Source of the DNA: a halophilic archaeon
Lineage (GTDB): Archaea; Halobacteriota; Halobacteria; Halobacteriales; Haladaptataceae
Length of the DNA stretch: 64,000 bases
Assembly (NCBI GenBank): GCA_003298465.1
Contig: QNGA01000002.1
Location: 124,001 to 188,000, forward strand
Direction: 5' to 3'
Under the pieces are notes generated by a model. It did not search any database. It saw nothing but the letters and a program-made list of their open reading frames with translations, and was not told where the DNA came from. Position numbers and translations under genes: made by a program. Of the stretch, positions 1 through 7,401 are shown piece after piece. How positions within the stretch are numbered: position 1 is the stretch's first letter; the number at the start of each line of letters is the position of its first letter.

Positions 1-1
1 G

Positions 2-493
2 CGAGATATCACGGAGAGCGGACCGCAAGTCAGTATCCTGGTCTATCTGTGTGGGCTACTGCTGTTCGTCGTCTCCTTTTTCGGCGTAGCGTACGCCGTT
101 GCGAGCATCGGTGGTGGCGACGACTGGCGTGCCGCCGCAAAAGCGCTTGCTCCGACCGTGATTCCGATCGCGGTGGCGTACGAGTTCGTCCACAACTACC
201 CATACGTCCTCGACTACACCGGACGACTCCTGACGGTCCTGGTCGACCCTCTGCTTGCCGGTCCGGAGACGATTTCGCTCACCGGTTGGCTCTCGGTGCA
301 ACTGCTCTGGGTCTCTCAGATCGTTCTCATCGTCGGCGGACACGTGATCGCGGTCGTCGCCGCTCACTGGGTGACGACCGACCGGTACCCGGACCGACGA
401 CGGGCGCTGTACGCCCACGTCCCCGTGACGGCGCTGATGATCGGTTACACGATACTGTCGCTCTGGATAATCTCACGCCCCGTCGCCGCCTGA
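2..493 (+). CDS. C-terminal part of a multi-spanning membrane protein (5' end outside window)
   Basis: The frame is open from the first bases of the window to the stop at 491-493, so only the last 163 residues are present. They hold four or more hydrophobic stretches, including LVYLCGLLLFVVSFFGVAYA near the start, and the motif APTVIPIAVAYEFVHNYPY followed by a last helix (VTALMIGYTILSLWII). The polar His/Tyr motif inside a helix resembles actinobacterial and haloarchaeal membrane proteins, some annotated as fenitrothion hydrolase, whose function is unclear. An internal ATG exists at 158, but the continuous hydrophobic frame upstream shows the gene is longer. No function is assigned. Confidence 0.7.
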   Translation, partial: RDITESGPQVSILVYLCGLLLFVVSFFGVAYAVASIGGGDDWRAAAKALAPTVIPIAVAYEFVHNYPYVLDYTGRLLTVLVDPLLAGPETISLTGWLSVQLLWVSQIVLIVGGHVIAVVAAHWVTTDRYPDRRRALYAHVPVTALMIGYTILSLWIISRPVAA

Positions 494-640
494 TCCGATC
501 CTCTGGGGGTGTGTTCTGCAGACACGGCGCGAAAGCGGGCGCGTTTCGGGAGGGTGACCGGCTACCGTTCGATCCTCGGTTCTCGCTCGTGCGTTACTCC
601 GTGAAATCGGGGGGTTTCAGGACGAAATTGGGAAAACTGC

Positions 641-647
641 TTTATCC
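641..647 (+). promoter_or_regulatory. TATA-like box for the Yx(F/W/Y)xxD repeat lipoprotein-like gene
   Basis: TTTATCC lies 27-33 bases before the ATG at 674, the usual spacing of a haloarchaeal TATA box to a short-leader transcript. Confidence 0.45.
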
Positions 648-673
648 GATAGTGGTGGATGTTAACGTGTCTC

Positions 674-1201
674 ATGAAACCAACGAGACGCACGGTCCTG
701 CAAGCCTCGGCGATCGGTTTCGCTAGCTCGATCGTCGGGGTCGCAGGCGCAAACGAGAACCGACAGGAAACGACCACCGAAGCGGGGAGCGGGACGACCG
801 AACGAGACGAAACGACGCCGTTCACGGTGCGAGCGACGACCCTTCCGGAGCACGGCGTCGTCCTCACCGACGCGGAGGGGATGACCCTCTACCGGTTCAC
901 CGAGGACGAAGCCGGCGAGAGTACCTGTTACGACGACTGCGCCGAAGCGTGGCCGCCACTGACCGTCGAAGAATCGCCGACCATCCCCGACGGGCTACCG
1001 GGTGAGTTCGCCACGACAGAACGCGAGGATGGGTCCATGCAGGTCACGTACGACGGAACGCCGCTGTACTCCTTCGCCAGGGACGAGGAACCGGGCGACG
1101 CGAACGGGCAAGGTGTCGGTGACGTGTGGTTCGTGGTGAATCCGGCGTGTCCCAGCGAGGACGAAACGACCGAGGAGACGACGACGGGAGGAAATTACTG
1201 A
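674..1201 (+). CDS. Tat-exported protein with two Yx(F/Y)xxD secreted repeats (COG4315/PF03640 type)
   Basis: This 175-residue protein begins with MKPTRRTVLQASAIG and a hydrophobic stretch ending in VAGA, a twin-arginine signal peptide, so it should be exported folded. After a Thr/Glu-rich linker come two repeats of the family: LYRFTEDEAGESTCYDDCAE, with the paired Cys and a WPPL motif, and LYSFARDEEPGDANG followed by VGDVWFVV. These match the secreted-repeat family of unknown function (PF03640). No lipobox Cys is visible near the signal, so it may be soluble or held by its Thr-rich tail. I chose ATG 674 over ATG 659 because it places the RR motif at the N-terminus and follows a TATA box at the right distance. 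Confidence 0.85.
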   Translation: MKPTRRTVLQASAIGFASSIVGVAGANENRQETTTEAGSGTTERDETTPFTVRATTLPEHGVVLTDAEGMTLYRFTEDEAGESTCYDDCAEAWPPLTVEESPTIPDGLPGEFATTEREDGSMQVTYDGTPLYSFARDEEPGDANGQGVGDVWFVVNPACPSEDETTEETTTGGNY

Positions 1202-1203
1202 TA

Positions 1204-1695
1204 CGCACACGCTCTGGACTCGTCGTACTGGCCGGGAGAGAAGTCGAGTAGTACGAATAGTACGATACGTATCGCTGCTCTCACGACATCAGGCATCCAA
1301 AACAGGTGGTGTCTAGTTCGATACGGCGAGTTATCTCACTAGCGGGGGCCGGACTCGAACCGCCGGAACCTCATACAGGACGATGGCGGGATACAGTGAA
1401 CAGAGCGTTCTCGGTCACGGCCGATACTAGCTCAGGTGGGTGAGGTCCGTTCTCGCCGAACTCGGTTTTAACGGAGAATCGGCTGTTCGCTGGTGAGATG
1501 GGTTTATGCTTCCCCGAGGGCGACCTGGGTGCTGCCGTTCGTACGCTAGAACACGATTCGTTCTATCCAAAGGAAACGTGCGAACCGAAGACTCTCGAAA
1601 GCGCTGCCGGGGCGATACCTCGAGTTGTAGGTGACGACACTAAGAGCGTCGCTCTCTTACTTATACGGGATGGGATTTCAGGGGAGAGATCATTC
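1204..1695. other. Gene-free stretch with short repeats and a tRNA-3'-end-like fragment
   Basis: There is no convincing gene here, although the HalOD1 frame stays open from 1498. Visible items are two copies of TAGTACGA nine bases apart (1249-1256 and 1258-1265) running into the 12-bp palindrome CGATACGTATCG (1263-1274). On the minus strand at about 1341-1371 there is a GGTTCGAGTCC T-loop-like segment followed by CCCCGCT. By eye the region is richer in A/T than the genes around it. Confidence 0.5.
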
Positions 1696-2025
1696 GTGAG
1701 ACGGCAAGACGAGACCCTGACGGAGACGAGCAATGACTCGGCGAACGAGACGCTGACTGTGCAGTGGGGCCAGGGAACGGGACGATCGCCGTCCACTGCT
1801 GTTGTTCAGGCAGTGTCCGCGGTGACTGAGATTCCACCGCGAGAGCTACCTCCGCTTCATCGTACGATCGATGCCGATGCTCTCAACGGCCTTTTTTCAC
1901 CAAGGGACCAATCCGAACCTGACACGATGGGGGTCGATTCGGTGAGCTTCGAGTTCGAAGGGTACGACGTAACTGTCACTGCAGCCGGATACGTTAGCAT
2001 GGTTCCGCTCGATCGTAGACAGTGA
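1696..2025 (+). CDS. HalOD1-domain protein (haloarchaeal output domain 1)
   Basis: The last ~80 residues match the HalOD1 pattern: a helix STAVVQAVSAVTEIPPREL, then PPLHRTIDADALNGLF, then two strands VSFEFEGYDVTVTAAGYVSM. HalOD1 proteins are small and haloarchaea-specific; they occur alone or as the output part of response regulators, and their biochemical role is unknown. GTG 1696 gives the usual ~110 residues and follows a TATA-like CTTATAC at about 1658-1665. An upstream ATG at 1498 would add 66 residues of unusual composition and is less likely. The stop lies 9 bases from the convergent Bat-type regulator. Confidence 0.72.
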   Translation: MRRQDETLTETSNDSANETLTVQWGQGTGRSPSTAVVQAVSAVTEIPPRELPPLHRTIDADALNGLFSPRDQSEPDTMGVDSVSFEFEGYDVTVTAAGYVSMVPLDRRQ

Positions 2026-2034
2026 CGAGCGTGA

Positions 2035-2736
2035 TCACGGCTGTTCGTTGAACATTACTGCCATTATCTTCCGTTCGGCAGCATGAACGTGTTGTGAAAA
2101 GGTAGCGGACGAAATCCCGAGTTCTTCGGCAATCTCTTTGCCTGTACATTCCCGCGGCCACTCGTAGTATCCAGCTTCGAACGCGGTCCGTAAAACCGTC
2201 TGTTGTCGATCAGTGAGGTGTTCGTGAAGGACTTGGTTGAACGCCCAGCTACTGAACAGTGGTGTGAGGTGGTTTTTCTCTCGTTTGGAGTCGAGTTCCG
2301 CCTCCGGGTACTCGCTCAGAAATGCGTCAACGATCGCGGTTGACTCGTCCATCGAGGGGGATGGAAGTTCAGTGACGATGACGCCCTCTCCGTTGACGCT
2401 CCGGACGGTTCGTGGTAGAGTGCCGAGTTCTGCTAACGACACGGCAGGACACTCGTCAGTGAGGTCGAACTCGAATAGTCCCTCACGATCAGCCTCCTGG
2501 AGAAGTCGTGCAGTAACCGTCTCGTGGGTATCTACGAGGTCGAGGATTCGGTGGGGGTCGGTCCCTGTCACGTCGAAGAACTCCGCGTACTCTCCCTCAC
2601 AACGCGGAATCATCTCGACGAGATCGAACCGGCACTGTTCGGCCTTCGAGGCCGCGACAAATGGATACTCCGGGTCTGAAATCGTGAATTCGAGCTCGAG
2701 GACAGGGGTCGATGCGGTGGAGAGAGATTCGCTCAT
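2035..2736 (-). CDS. Bat-type transcriptional regulator (GAF-HTH-associated domain plus HTH_10)
   Basis: This is a 233-residue regulator. Residues 1-150 fit the BAT GAF/HTH-associated domain seen before the helix-turn-helix in bacterioopsin-activator relatives (SESLSTASTPVLELEFTI..., AELGTLPRTVRSVNGEG). The C-terminal ~55 residues are a clear HTH_10: LTDRQQTVLRTAFEAGYYEW, PRECTGKEIAEELGISSATF, then SQHVHAAERKIM. Such proteins are cytoplasmic and respond to redox, light or unknown cues; the target cannot be told from sequence. Start 2736 (MSESLST) is preferred, with ATG 2760 as an alternative. It converges with the HalOD1 gene. Confidence 0.88.
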   Translation of the reverse strand: MSESLSTASTPVLELEFTISDPEYPFVAASKAEQCRFDLVEMIPRCEGEYAEFFDVTGTDPHRILDLVDTHETVTARLLQEADREGLFEFDLTDECPAVSLAELGTLPRTVRSVNGEGVIVTELPSPSMDESTAIVDAFLSEYPEAELDSKREKNHLTPLFSSWAFNQVLHEHLTDRQQTVLRTAFEAGYYEWPRECTGKEIAEELGISSATFSQHVHAAERKIMAVMFNEQP

Positions 2737-3073
2737 GTAGAAATAGACTGCTGGCATCACGAGTGAACTTTCCGGCCAAGCGAACTATTGTACGGACGGC
2801 AGTACCGGGTCGGATTTCCGATAGTCTAAGATGACGATGAGTCGAGTAGTGTAGTCACGCTCCGCGTAGGTGGCAAAAATGACTGACGATGGTCACACGC
2901 TCCGTATCCATCCCTCTCGGAGAGATTTTGGCTAAAGTACCGCACGGCGTGTCCGGGTTCTCCGGGGATTCGATGCCGGCACGTTGCCGAAATACCTCGG
3001 AAGGAGGCCGGTCACGACGAGTGTTACCATTACTAGTGCACACTGCAGCAGACGTGCTACGGAGCGTCTCCCG
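2737..3073. other. Intergenic, no gene seen
   Basis: This stretch separates the Bat-type regulator from the arsenic operon. A 62-codon minus-strand frame (2855-3043) has no recognisable features, and its codon positions do not follow the GC3 pattern of the neighbours. No strong hairpin or T-run was noticed. Confidence 0.5.
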
Positions 3074-3517
3074 TCACAGATCCTTTCTCAGACAGGTTGC
3101 CGAGTTCGGACACAAGTCCGTGAACTCGGTCGTTCGCTGGATGCTCGACGGGACGTCCCCCCGAACCACCTCCTCGTATCCACGTTGTCGGAAAAACGCT
3201 GCCGCGGTCGTGGTCAGCAGGTAGAGCGTCTCCACCCCGCTGGTTCGTGCGCGTTCTTCCAGCGCGTCGCACAATGCCGTTCCGTAGCCTTGCCCGCGAT
3301 TCGATTCCGTAACGACGACCGACCGAAGGAGCCCGTTCGATCCGTATCGTTCGACACCTCCGACACCGATACGCTCCGTGTCCGAGTAGACGACGAAGAA
3401 GCACTCCGACTTCGCGCGCACGTCCTCGAACGGGAGACCGTTCGCTTCCAACAGGGATTCGACGAGGTCTACGCCGTCTTCGTCCGCCTTTCGGAGGGTT
3501 ATCGATGGGTCGGTCAT
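3074..3517 (-). CDS. arsN2: ArsN2-type GNAT N-acetyltransferase (arsenic resistance)
   Basis: This 147-residue GNAT protein starts MTDPSITLRKADEDGVDLVE. The acetyl-CoA-binding loop is visible as LLRSVVVTESNRGQGYG (Q/R-x-x-G-x-G/A pattern), and the protein ends with FTDLCPNSATCLRK, very like the ...F..LCP.SA... tail of ArsN2 proteins. ArsN enzymes acetylate the alpha-amino group of organoarsenicals such as arsinothricin. The assignment is strengthened by position: it is the last gene of a minus-strand run with arsR and arsM. It lies 84 bases after a small membrane-protein gene and probably shares their transcript. The actual substrate is inferred. Confidence 0.82.
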   Translation of the reverse strand: MTDPSITLRKADEDGVDLVESLLEANGLPFEDVRAKSECFFVVYSDTERIGVGGVERYGSNGLLRSVVVTESNRGQGYGTALCDALEERARTSGVETLYLLTTTAAAFFRQRGYEEVVRGDVPSSIQRTTEFTDLCPNSATCLRKDL

Positions 3518-3601
3518 ACGGTTTCGATGGAGCCCCGTAGCGGGAACCGATTACTGTGACTACCCTGACTGGAAAACAGCTCCGACTGCTCGGAACGTCG
3601 G

Positions 3602-3892
3602 TCAGTTCGCTTCATCGGTGGGAATCTGGGTGACCGTAATCTGGGCTCTCCCGCCCAGGTCGAACGTGAGCCCCTGGCAGTCGTAGAAGCAGCGGGTCAA
3701 TATGTAGGCCCGTCGCCCGCCGACGAGCAGGCCGACGACGGCCGCGAGGGCCACGGAGCCAGCCAGCGGTCTGCTGACGACCAGCAACAGCAGGGGAATC
3801 GCAGCTACCATGGCATAGCTCACGAGGACGGTTCGCCAAGTGGGCGTCTCGATCAGCGGACGATCTCGTGGATCAAGCGGTGGCCTGTGCAT
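3602..3892 (-). CDS. Small two-helix membrane protein inside the arsenic operon
   Basis: This 96-residue protein has a proline-rich cytoplasmic start (HRPPLDPRDRPLIETPTW), two hydrophobic segments (VLVSYAMVAAIPLLLLVV and GSVALAAVVGLLVGGRRAY) and a C-terminal soluble part containing RCFYDCQGLTFDLGG. The Cys-x3-Cys pair just after the second helix is notable in an arsenic-related operon, because arsenite binds thiols. It lies between arsM and arsN2 on the same strand, with gaps of 107 and 84 bases. I do not recognise the family. Codon use and the clean start/stop fit a real gene. Confidence 0.65.
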   Translation of the reverse strand: MHRPPLDPRDRPLIETPTWRTVLVSYAMVAAIPLLLLVVSRPLAGSVALAAVVGLLVGGRRAYILTRCFYDCQGLTFDLGGRAQITVTQIPTDEAN

Positions 3893-3999
3893 CGTTACGT
3901 TGTCGAGTCGAGTGGTGTCTGTCGTGGCTGCGCCGTTCGAAACGGTCGGCGGTACGTTCTCCCCCGCGACGAACGCGATTGTACGGACCGATTCTCATG

Positions 4000-4830
4000 T
4001 TACGATGGCGGCTCCGTCGCTGGCTTCTCTCCTTCTATCGTCGCCGCGACGATGTAGTCGCTCAGATCGCGCTCGCTATCCCAGTCACGGATGAACTCGT
4101 CGCTGTCCGCTTTCGGCTCGACGGAAACGTCCGTGAATCCGGCTTCGGTCAGCATCGCTTCGAGCGCGGGAATCGATGCTGCACCGCCGACGCACGCGGC
4201 CACCGACGCCGGATCAGACCGAAGGTCGGTCGGTAGCTCGGTGGTCAGGACCACGTCCGAGATGGCGAGGCGTCCGCCCGGTCGGAGGACGCGATACGCC
4301 TCGCGGAACACTCGAGGTTTGTCCGGCGAAAGGTTGAGGACGCAGTTCGAAAGAATCACGTCCACCGACCCGTCGGCGACCGGAAGGTGCTCGATTTCAC
4401 CGAGTCGGAACTCCACGTTCGTCGCATCGTTCGCATCGACGTTCTCGCGGGCCTTCTCGACCATCTCGGGCGTCATATCGACGCCGATGACGTGACCGTC
4501 CGTTCCGACTTCGCGGGCCGCGAGGAAGCAATCGAATCCGCCACCGGAGCCGAGGTCGAGGACGGTGTCTCCCTCCGCAAGGTTGGCGATCGCGGTCGGA
4601 TTGCCGCAGCCGAGACCCAGATTTGCGCTCCCGTCGACGGCGTCGAGGTCGTCGTCCGAATAGCCGAGTTTCCGTGATCGGTCGGTGGACGCTTCGTTAC
4701 AGGAACTCGTCTCGCCGCAACAGGATGACGACTCCGCGGCTATGCGAGTGTATCGCTCGCGCACGGCGGAGCGCTGTTCTGCGGAGTCGAGACGACCCTC
4801 GTCCGCATCGGCGGTGGGGTTATCGGCCAT
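4000..4830 (-). CDS. arsM: Arsenite S-adenosylmethionine methyltransferase
   Basis: This 276-residue protein has the complete ArsM layout. A Cys-rich N-terminal segment ([11 protein letters not shown], residues ~34-44) leads to [20 protein letters not shown], which runs into CGNP. The SAM-binding motif is [20 protein letters not shown], followed by [15 protein letters not shown] and a third Cys region, CVGGAASIP. Conserved cysteines in these places bind As(III) for stepwise methylation to mono-, di- and trimethyl arsenicals. The start overlaps the end of arsR by 11 bases, so the two are probably translationally coupled and controlled by ArsR. Confidence 0.95.
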   Translation of the reverse strand: MADNPTADADEGRLDSAEQRSAVRERYTRIAAESSSCCGETSSCNEASTDRSRKLGYSDDDLDAVDGSANLGLGCGNPTAIANLAEGDTVLDLGSGGGFDCFLAAREVGTDGHVIGVDMTPEMVEKARENVDANDATNVEFRLGEIEHLPVADGSVDVILSNCVLNLSPDKPRVFREAYRVLRPGGRLAISDVVLTTELPTDLRSDPASVAACVGGAASIPALEAMLTEAGFTDVSVEPKADSDEFIRDWDSERDLSDYIVAATIEGEKPATEPPS

Positions 4831-5203
4831 CGTCGAGCGACCTCCCGTCGTCGAGGACGCGGAGGAGTCGTTCCGCGCTCGGCGTCGCGGTGTAATACCG
4901 CCATCGCCCCTCTTTTCGCCGTTCGACCAGGCCAGCGCTGAAGAGCCGTGAGAGCGCTTGACTGACGGCTCCCTGGCTCACCCCGAGCGCGGGTTCCAAC
5001 TCACAGACGCAGACGTCGTCGTCGGCCTCGGCGATGAGGCGAAGCGCTTCGTACCGGGTGTCGTTACCGAGGGTCGCGAGGGTCTCCACGTCGGCGGCTA
5101 CCTCCGGTTCCGTCAGGGAATGGGAGTGGCTGACCGAACAACAGTCGCTCGCCCGTTGGCTATGCGCGTCGGATGGCCGGCCGTCCGTCTTCTGTCCACT
5201 CAT
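4820..5203 (-). CDS. arsR: ArsR-family arsenic-responsive repressor
   Basis: This 127-residue winged-helix regulator has the core LATLGNDTRYEALRLI, then the metalloid site DDVCVCELEPALGVSQGAVS, in which CVC sits in the same helix as the CVC motif of classic ArsR sensors. The recognition helix and wing follow (ALSRLFSAGLVERRKEGRWR). An additional Cys pair (SDCCSVSHSHS) in the N-terminal tail could add ligands. It is the first gene of the operon, overlaps arsM, and lies immediately downstream of a 28-bp palindrome that would be its own operator. Confidence 0.93.
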   Translation of the reverse strand: MSGQKTDGRPSDAHSQRASDCCSVSHSHSLTEPEVAADVETLATLGNDTRYEALRLIAEADDDVCVCELEPALGVSQGAVSQALSRLFSAGLVERRKEGRWRYYTATPSAERLLRVLDDGRSLDDGR

Positions 5204-5205
5204 TT

Positions 5206-5233
5206 TAGCACATCCTAATATTAGGCCCTGCTA
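5206..5233. promoter_or_regulatory. Palindromic ArsR operator
   Basis: The symmetric sequence TAGCA-N3-CCTAATATTAGG-N3-TGCTA ends three bases before the arsR ATG (5203, minus strand). The central 12 bases are a perfect palindrome and the outer 5-mers are perfectly inverted. It lies between the TATA-like element and the start codon, where a bound repressor would block transcription. Confidence 0.75.
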
Positions 5234-5241
5234 ATATAAGC
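5231..5241 (-). promoter_or_regulatory. TATA-like promoter element of the arsR operon
   Basis: Read on the minus strand this is GCTTATATTAG. It lies 28-38 bases upstream of the arsR start and touches the outer arm of the palindrome. Confidence 0.6.
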
Positions 5242-5531
5242 GTTCTGTTAATGTTCTGGTACGAGAGGGTAGATACCAAGTACCGGCGAGGTCGCACTCG
5301 TCCAAGCCGAACTCGCAAGGAGGTCTGGTCCGTTCGTCGAACTCCGCCTCTCAGGGAGGGGATTTCTCCTCGCAATTCCGTAGCGGTACCGCGGTCGGTC
5401 GCGTCGACCGTCGTGACGTTGCCGCGTTAGAAACGACCCTCCGTACGTCCCCCGAGAGATATCATATTTCCTGAATTCGAATGGTGGCGACCAGTTCAAA
5501 AGCTAAACGTCTGTGGGTGTTACACCGTGGC

Positions 5532-5840
5532 ATGGATGGGGAGACTGCCTTTCGGCTGGTCGTCGCCGGGGTGCTGGTGGTGGCGCCGACGATGCTGTTT
5601 CTGGGGCTGTGGCGCGGACTGATGGCTTTGCGTAACGACGACCTCGCGAACCGAACGTTGAACGGCGAGTTCGGTCCCATCTCCGACGGACCGATTCCGG
5701 CCCGGGTGTTCGACTTCGCCGCTCCCAACGGAGGCCGCGGTGCGACGGCCGACGAATCGTTCGTTCGCTGTCCGAACTGTCAGTCGGAGAACCCGAACTA
5801 CGTCGACTACTGCGGCGACTGCCTCGAACCGCTCGGGTGA
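5532..5840 (+). CDS. Membrane-anchored zinc-ribbon protein
   Basis: This 102-residue protein has one N-terminal transmembrane helix (AFRLVVAGVLVVAPTMLFLG) and a C-terminal zinc ribbon, VRCPNCQSENPNYVDYCGDC, with two CxxC knuckles 12 residues apart. Haloarchaeal proteins of this design are common and of unknown function. ATG 5532 places the membrane segment close to the N-terminus. A start at 5481 would add 17 residues and cannot be excluded, because a TATA-like ATATCATATT lies at 5458-5467. Confidence 0.7.
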   Translation: MDGETAFRLVVAGVLVVAPTMLFLGLWRGLMALRNDDLANRTLNGEFGPISDGPIPARVFDFAAPNGGRGATADESFVRCPNCQSENPNYVDYCGDCLEPLG

Positions 5841-5888
5841 GTCGGTGCGACCGGTGTTTCCTGCACTTCCCGGAGCGCTGGCGCAGCC

Positions 5889-6869
5889 TCACAGCGAGTA
5901 GTAGTCGTCGACGACGAGGAGGACGGCCTTGTACAGCGCGAGGACGATGGGACCGAAGAAGAGCCCGAGCGGTCCCATCACGAAGAGACCGCCGACGACG
6001 CCGACGAGGATGACGCTCGGATGGAGGTCCGCACCGCGGTCGACGAGGAACGCTCGGAGGTAGTTGTCGATCCAGCTTATGATGGTCGCGCTGTACGCGA
6101 AGAGGAATCCGGCGGCCAGGAACCGTCCGACGACGAGGAGATAGACGGTGGCCGGCAGCCAGACGGCGGCGACGCCGACGACGGGGACGAACGCGAACAG
6201 CACCATCACGAGCGTCCAGAGCGCCGCGTTCGGGACGCCCGCGACGAACAGCCCGAGTCCTCCGAGCAGTCCCTGGACCAGTCCGACGAGGACGTGCCCC
6301 TCGATGACCGCCCAGGTGATGCGGTTCGCCTCGGCGTACAGTTCGTCCTGCACGTCCGTCGGCAGCGGCGTCAGGTCCCGGATCCAACCGACGAACTGCG
6401 CGCCGTCGACCAGGAAGTAGTAGAGGAGGAAGACGAACAGCGTCAGCCCGACGAACGCGTTGACGGTAGCGCCGACGACGTCCGTCAGCTGTCCGGCGAA
6501 CAGCTGGACGAACTGTTCGCTGAGGCCGGCCGCGTCCGAGGGAACGTCGAGGGAGACGCCGAAGCGACCCGCCAGCCGTTCCACCTGCTGGAGGACGGGG
6601 CGGTCGGTCACGTTCGAGGTCGCTATGTTACCGAGCGCGAGCACGACCAGTCCCACCGGGACGAGGAGGACCGCCACCGCGACCGCGAGGAGTCCCAGCG
6701 CGGTCGTCCGCGGTCCGAACCGGGGCGCGTACCGCCGCTGCAACGGGTACAGCAGAAACGCCAGGAGGACCGCGGCGAGCACGTACGTGACGAACGGCTG
6801 AACGAGCAGGTAGGCCAGCACGGTGAGCACGCCCACGAGCAGGACGAAGAAGCCGTCTCGGACGTTCAT
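5889..6869 (-). CDS. AI-2E family (TqsA/YhhT-type) membrane transporter
   Basis: This 326-residue protein has about eight hydrophobic segments, beginning GFFVLLVGVLTVLAYLLVQP. The family features are present: a hydrophilic central region before ITWAVIEGHVLVGLVQGLLG, then LWTLVMVLFAFVPVVGVAAV, and the glycine-rich end GGLFVMGPLGLFFGPIVLAL followed by YKA. This is PF01594. Bacterial members export autoinducer-2 or act in Na+/H+ exchange; the substrate here is unknown. It stands alone with a divergent neighbour. Confidence 0.9.
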   Translation of the reverse strand: MNVRDGFFVLLVGVLTVLAYLLVQPFVTYVLAAVLLAFLLYPLQRRYAPRFGPRTTALGLLAVAVAVLLVPVGLVVLALGNIATSNVTDRPVLQQVERLAGRFGVSLDVPSDAAGLSEQFVQLFAGQLTDVVGATVNAFVGLTLFVFLLYYFLVDGAQFVGWIRDLTPLPTDVQDELYAEANRITWAVIEGHVLVGLVQGLLGGLGLFVAGVPNAALWTLVMVLFAFVPVVGVAAVWLPATVYLLVVGRFLAAGFLFAYSATIISWIDNYLRAFLVDRGADLHPSVILVGVVGGLFVMGPLGLFFGPIVLALYKAVLLVVDDYYSL

Positions 6870-7071
6870 GACCGCGACGTACCACGCGCTCGGTTATCCA
6901 TCTCACGCCGGTCGTATCCGGACGCTTCTCGCGTCGATTCGAGAGCGACTCCTCGCGCGTCGGCGGCGTCCGCCCCCCTCGCTGTCCGTCGGTTTTCGTC
7001 TTAGTACTTAAGGATGGCTTGCGAGGACAAGGAACGGGATGATGCAGCCAGTCGAGCTATGACCATCTCCA

Positions 7072-7401
7072 ATGGACAGAAACAACGCCGCCGACGAACG
7101 CGCCGGGGAACCGCTCGACGAACGAGAGCTGTACGGCGATCCGCAGCACGAGGAAGCGACGGTCGACCGGTCCGAACTGATATCGTACGGCGACCCGCAG
7201 CACGAGGTCGCCGGGGAGACGGCGTCCGACGTCGAACTGGCGCGCTGGACTCACTCCGTCGATTCGGAATCGGCCGAGCGGTACACCAGTCGGCCGTCCA
7301 CGGCGAAGAGCGGCCCCGAAGCGGGGTGGGAACGACCGAGGTCAGCCGGTCCGGTTCGTAGCGACGGTGACTTGCCTACTCGTCCGACCGGTCGTCCTTA
7401 G
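7072..7401 (+). CDS. Acidic hypothetical protein with tandem YGDPQHE motifs
   Basis: This 109-residue frame has haloarchaeal codon use and an acidic first half. It carries two copies of a short motif: RELYGDPQHEEATVDRSEL, then ISYGDPQHEVAGETASDVEL. I recognise no family. The last ~25 codons overlap the 3' end of the convergent HTH_10 gene, so the tail composition (PRSAGPVRSDG...) may be constrained by that gene or the true protein may be shorter. No membrane segment or signal peptide is seen. Confidence 0.45.
   Translation: MDRNNAADERAGEPLDERELYGDPQHEEATVDRSELISYGDPQHEVAGETASDVELARWTHSVDSESAERYTSRPSTAKSGPEAGWERPRSAGPVRSDGDLPTRPTGRP

Noticed and set aside
1341..1371. A complete tRNA gene on the minus strand
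   Set aside because: Only a T-loop and acceptor-like 3' end is visible. No D-arm or anticodon arm can be folded from the bases before it, and the T stem has a mismatch.
2855..3043. 62-residue minus-strand ORF
   Set aside because: There is no domain, no suitable promoter spacing, and codon third positions unlike the neighbouring genes.
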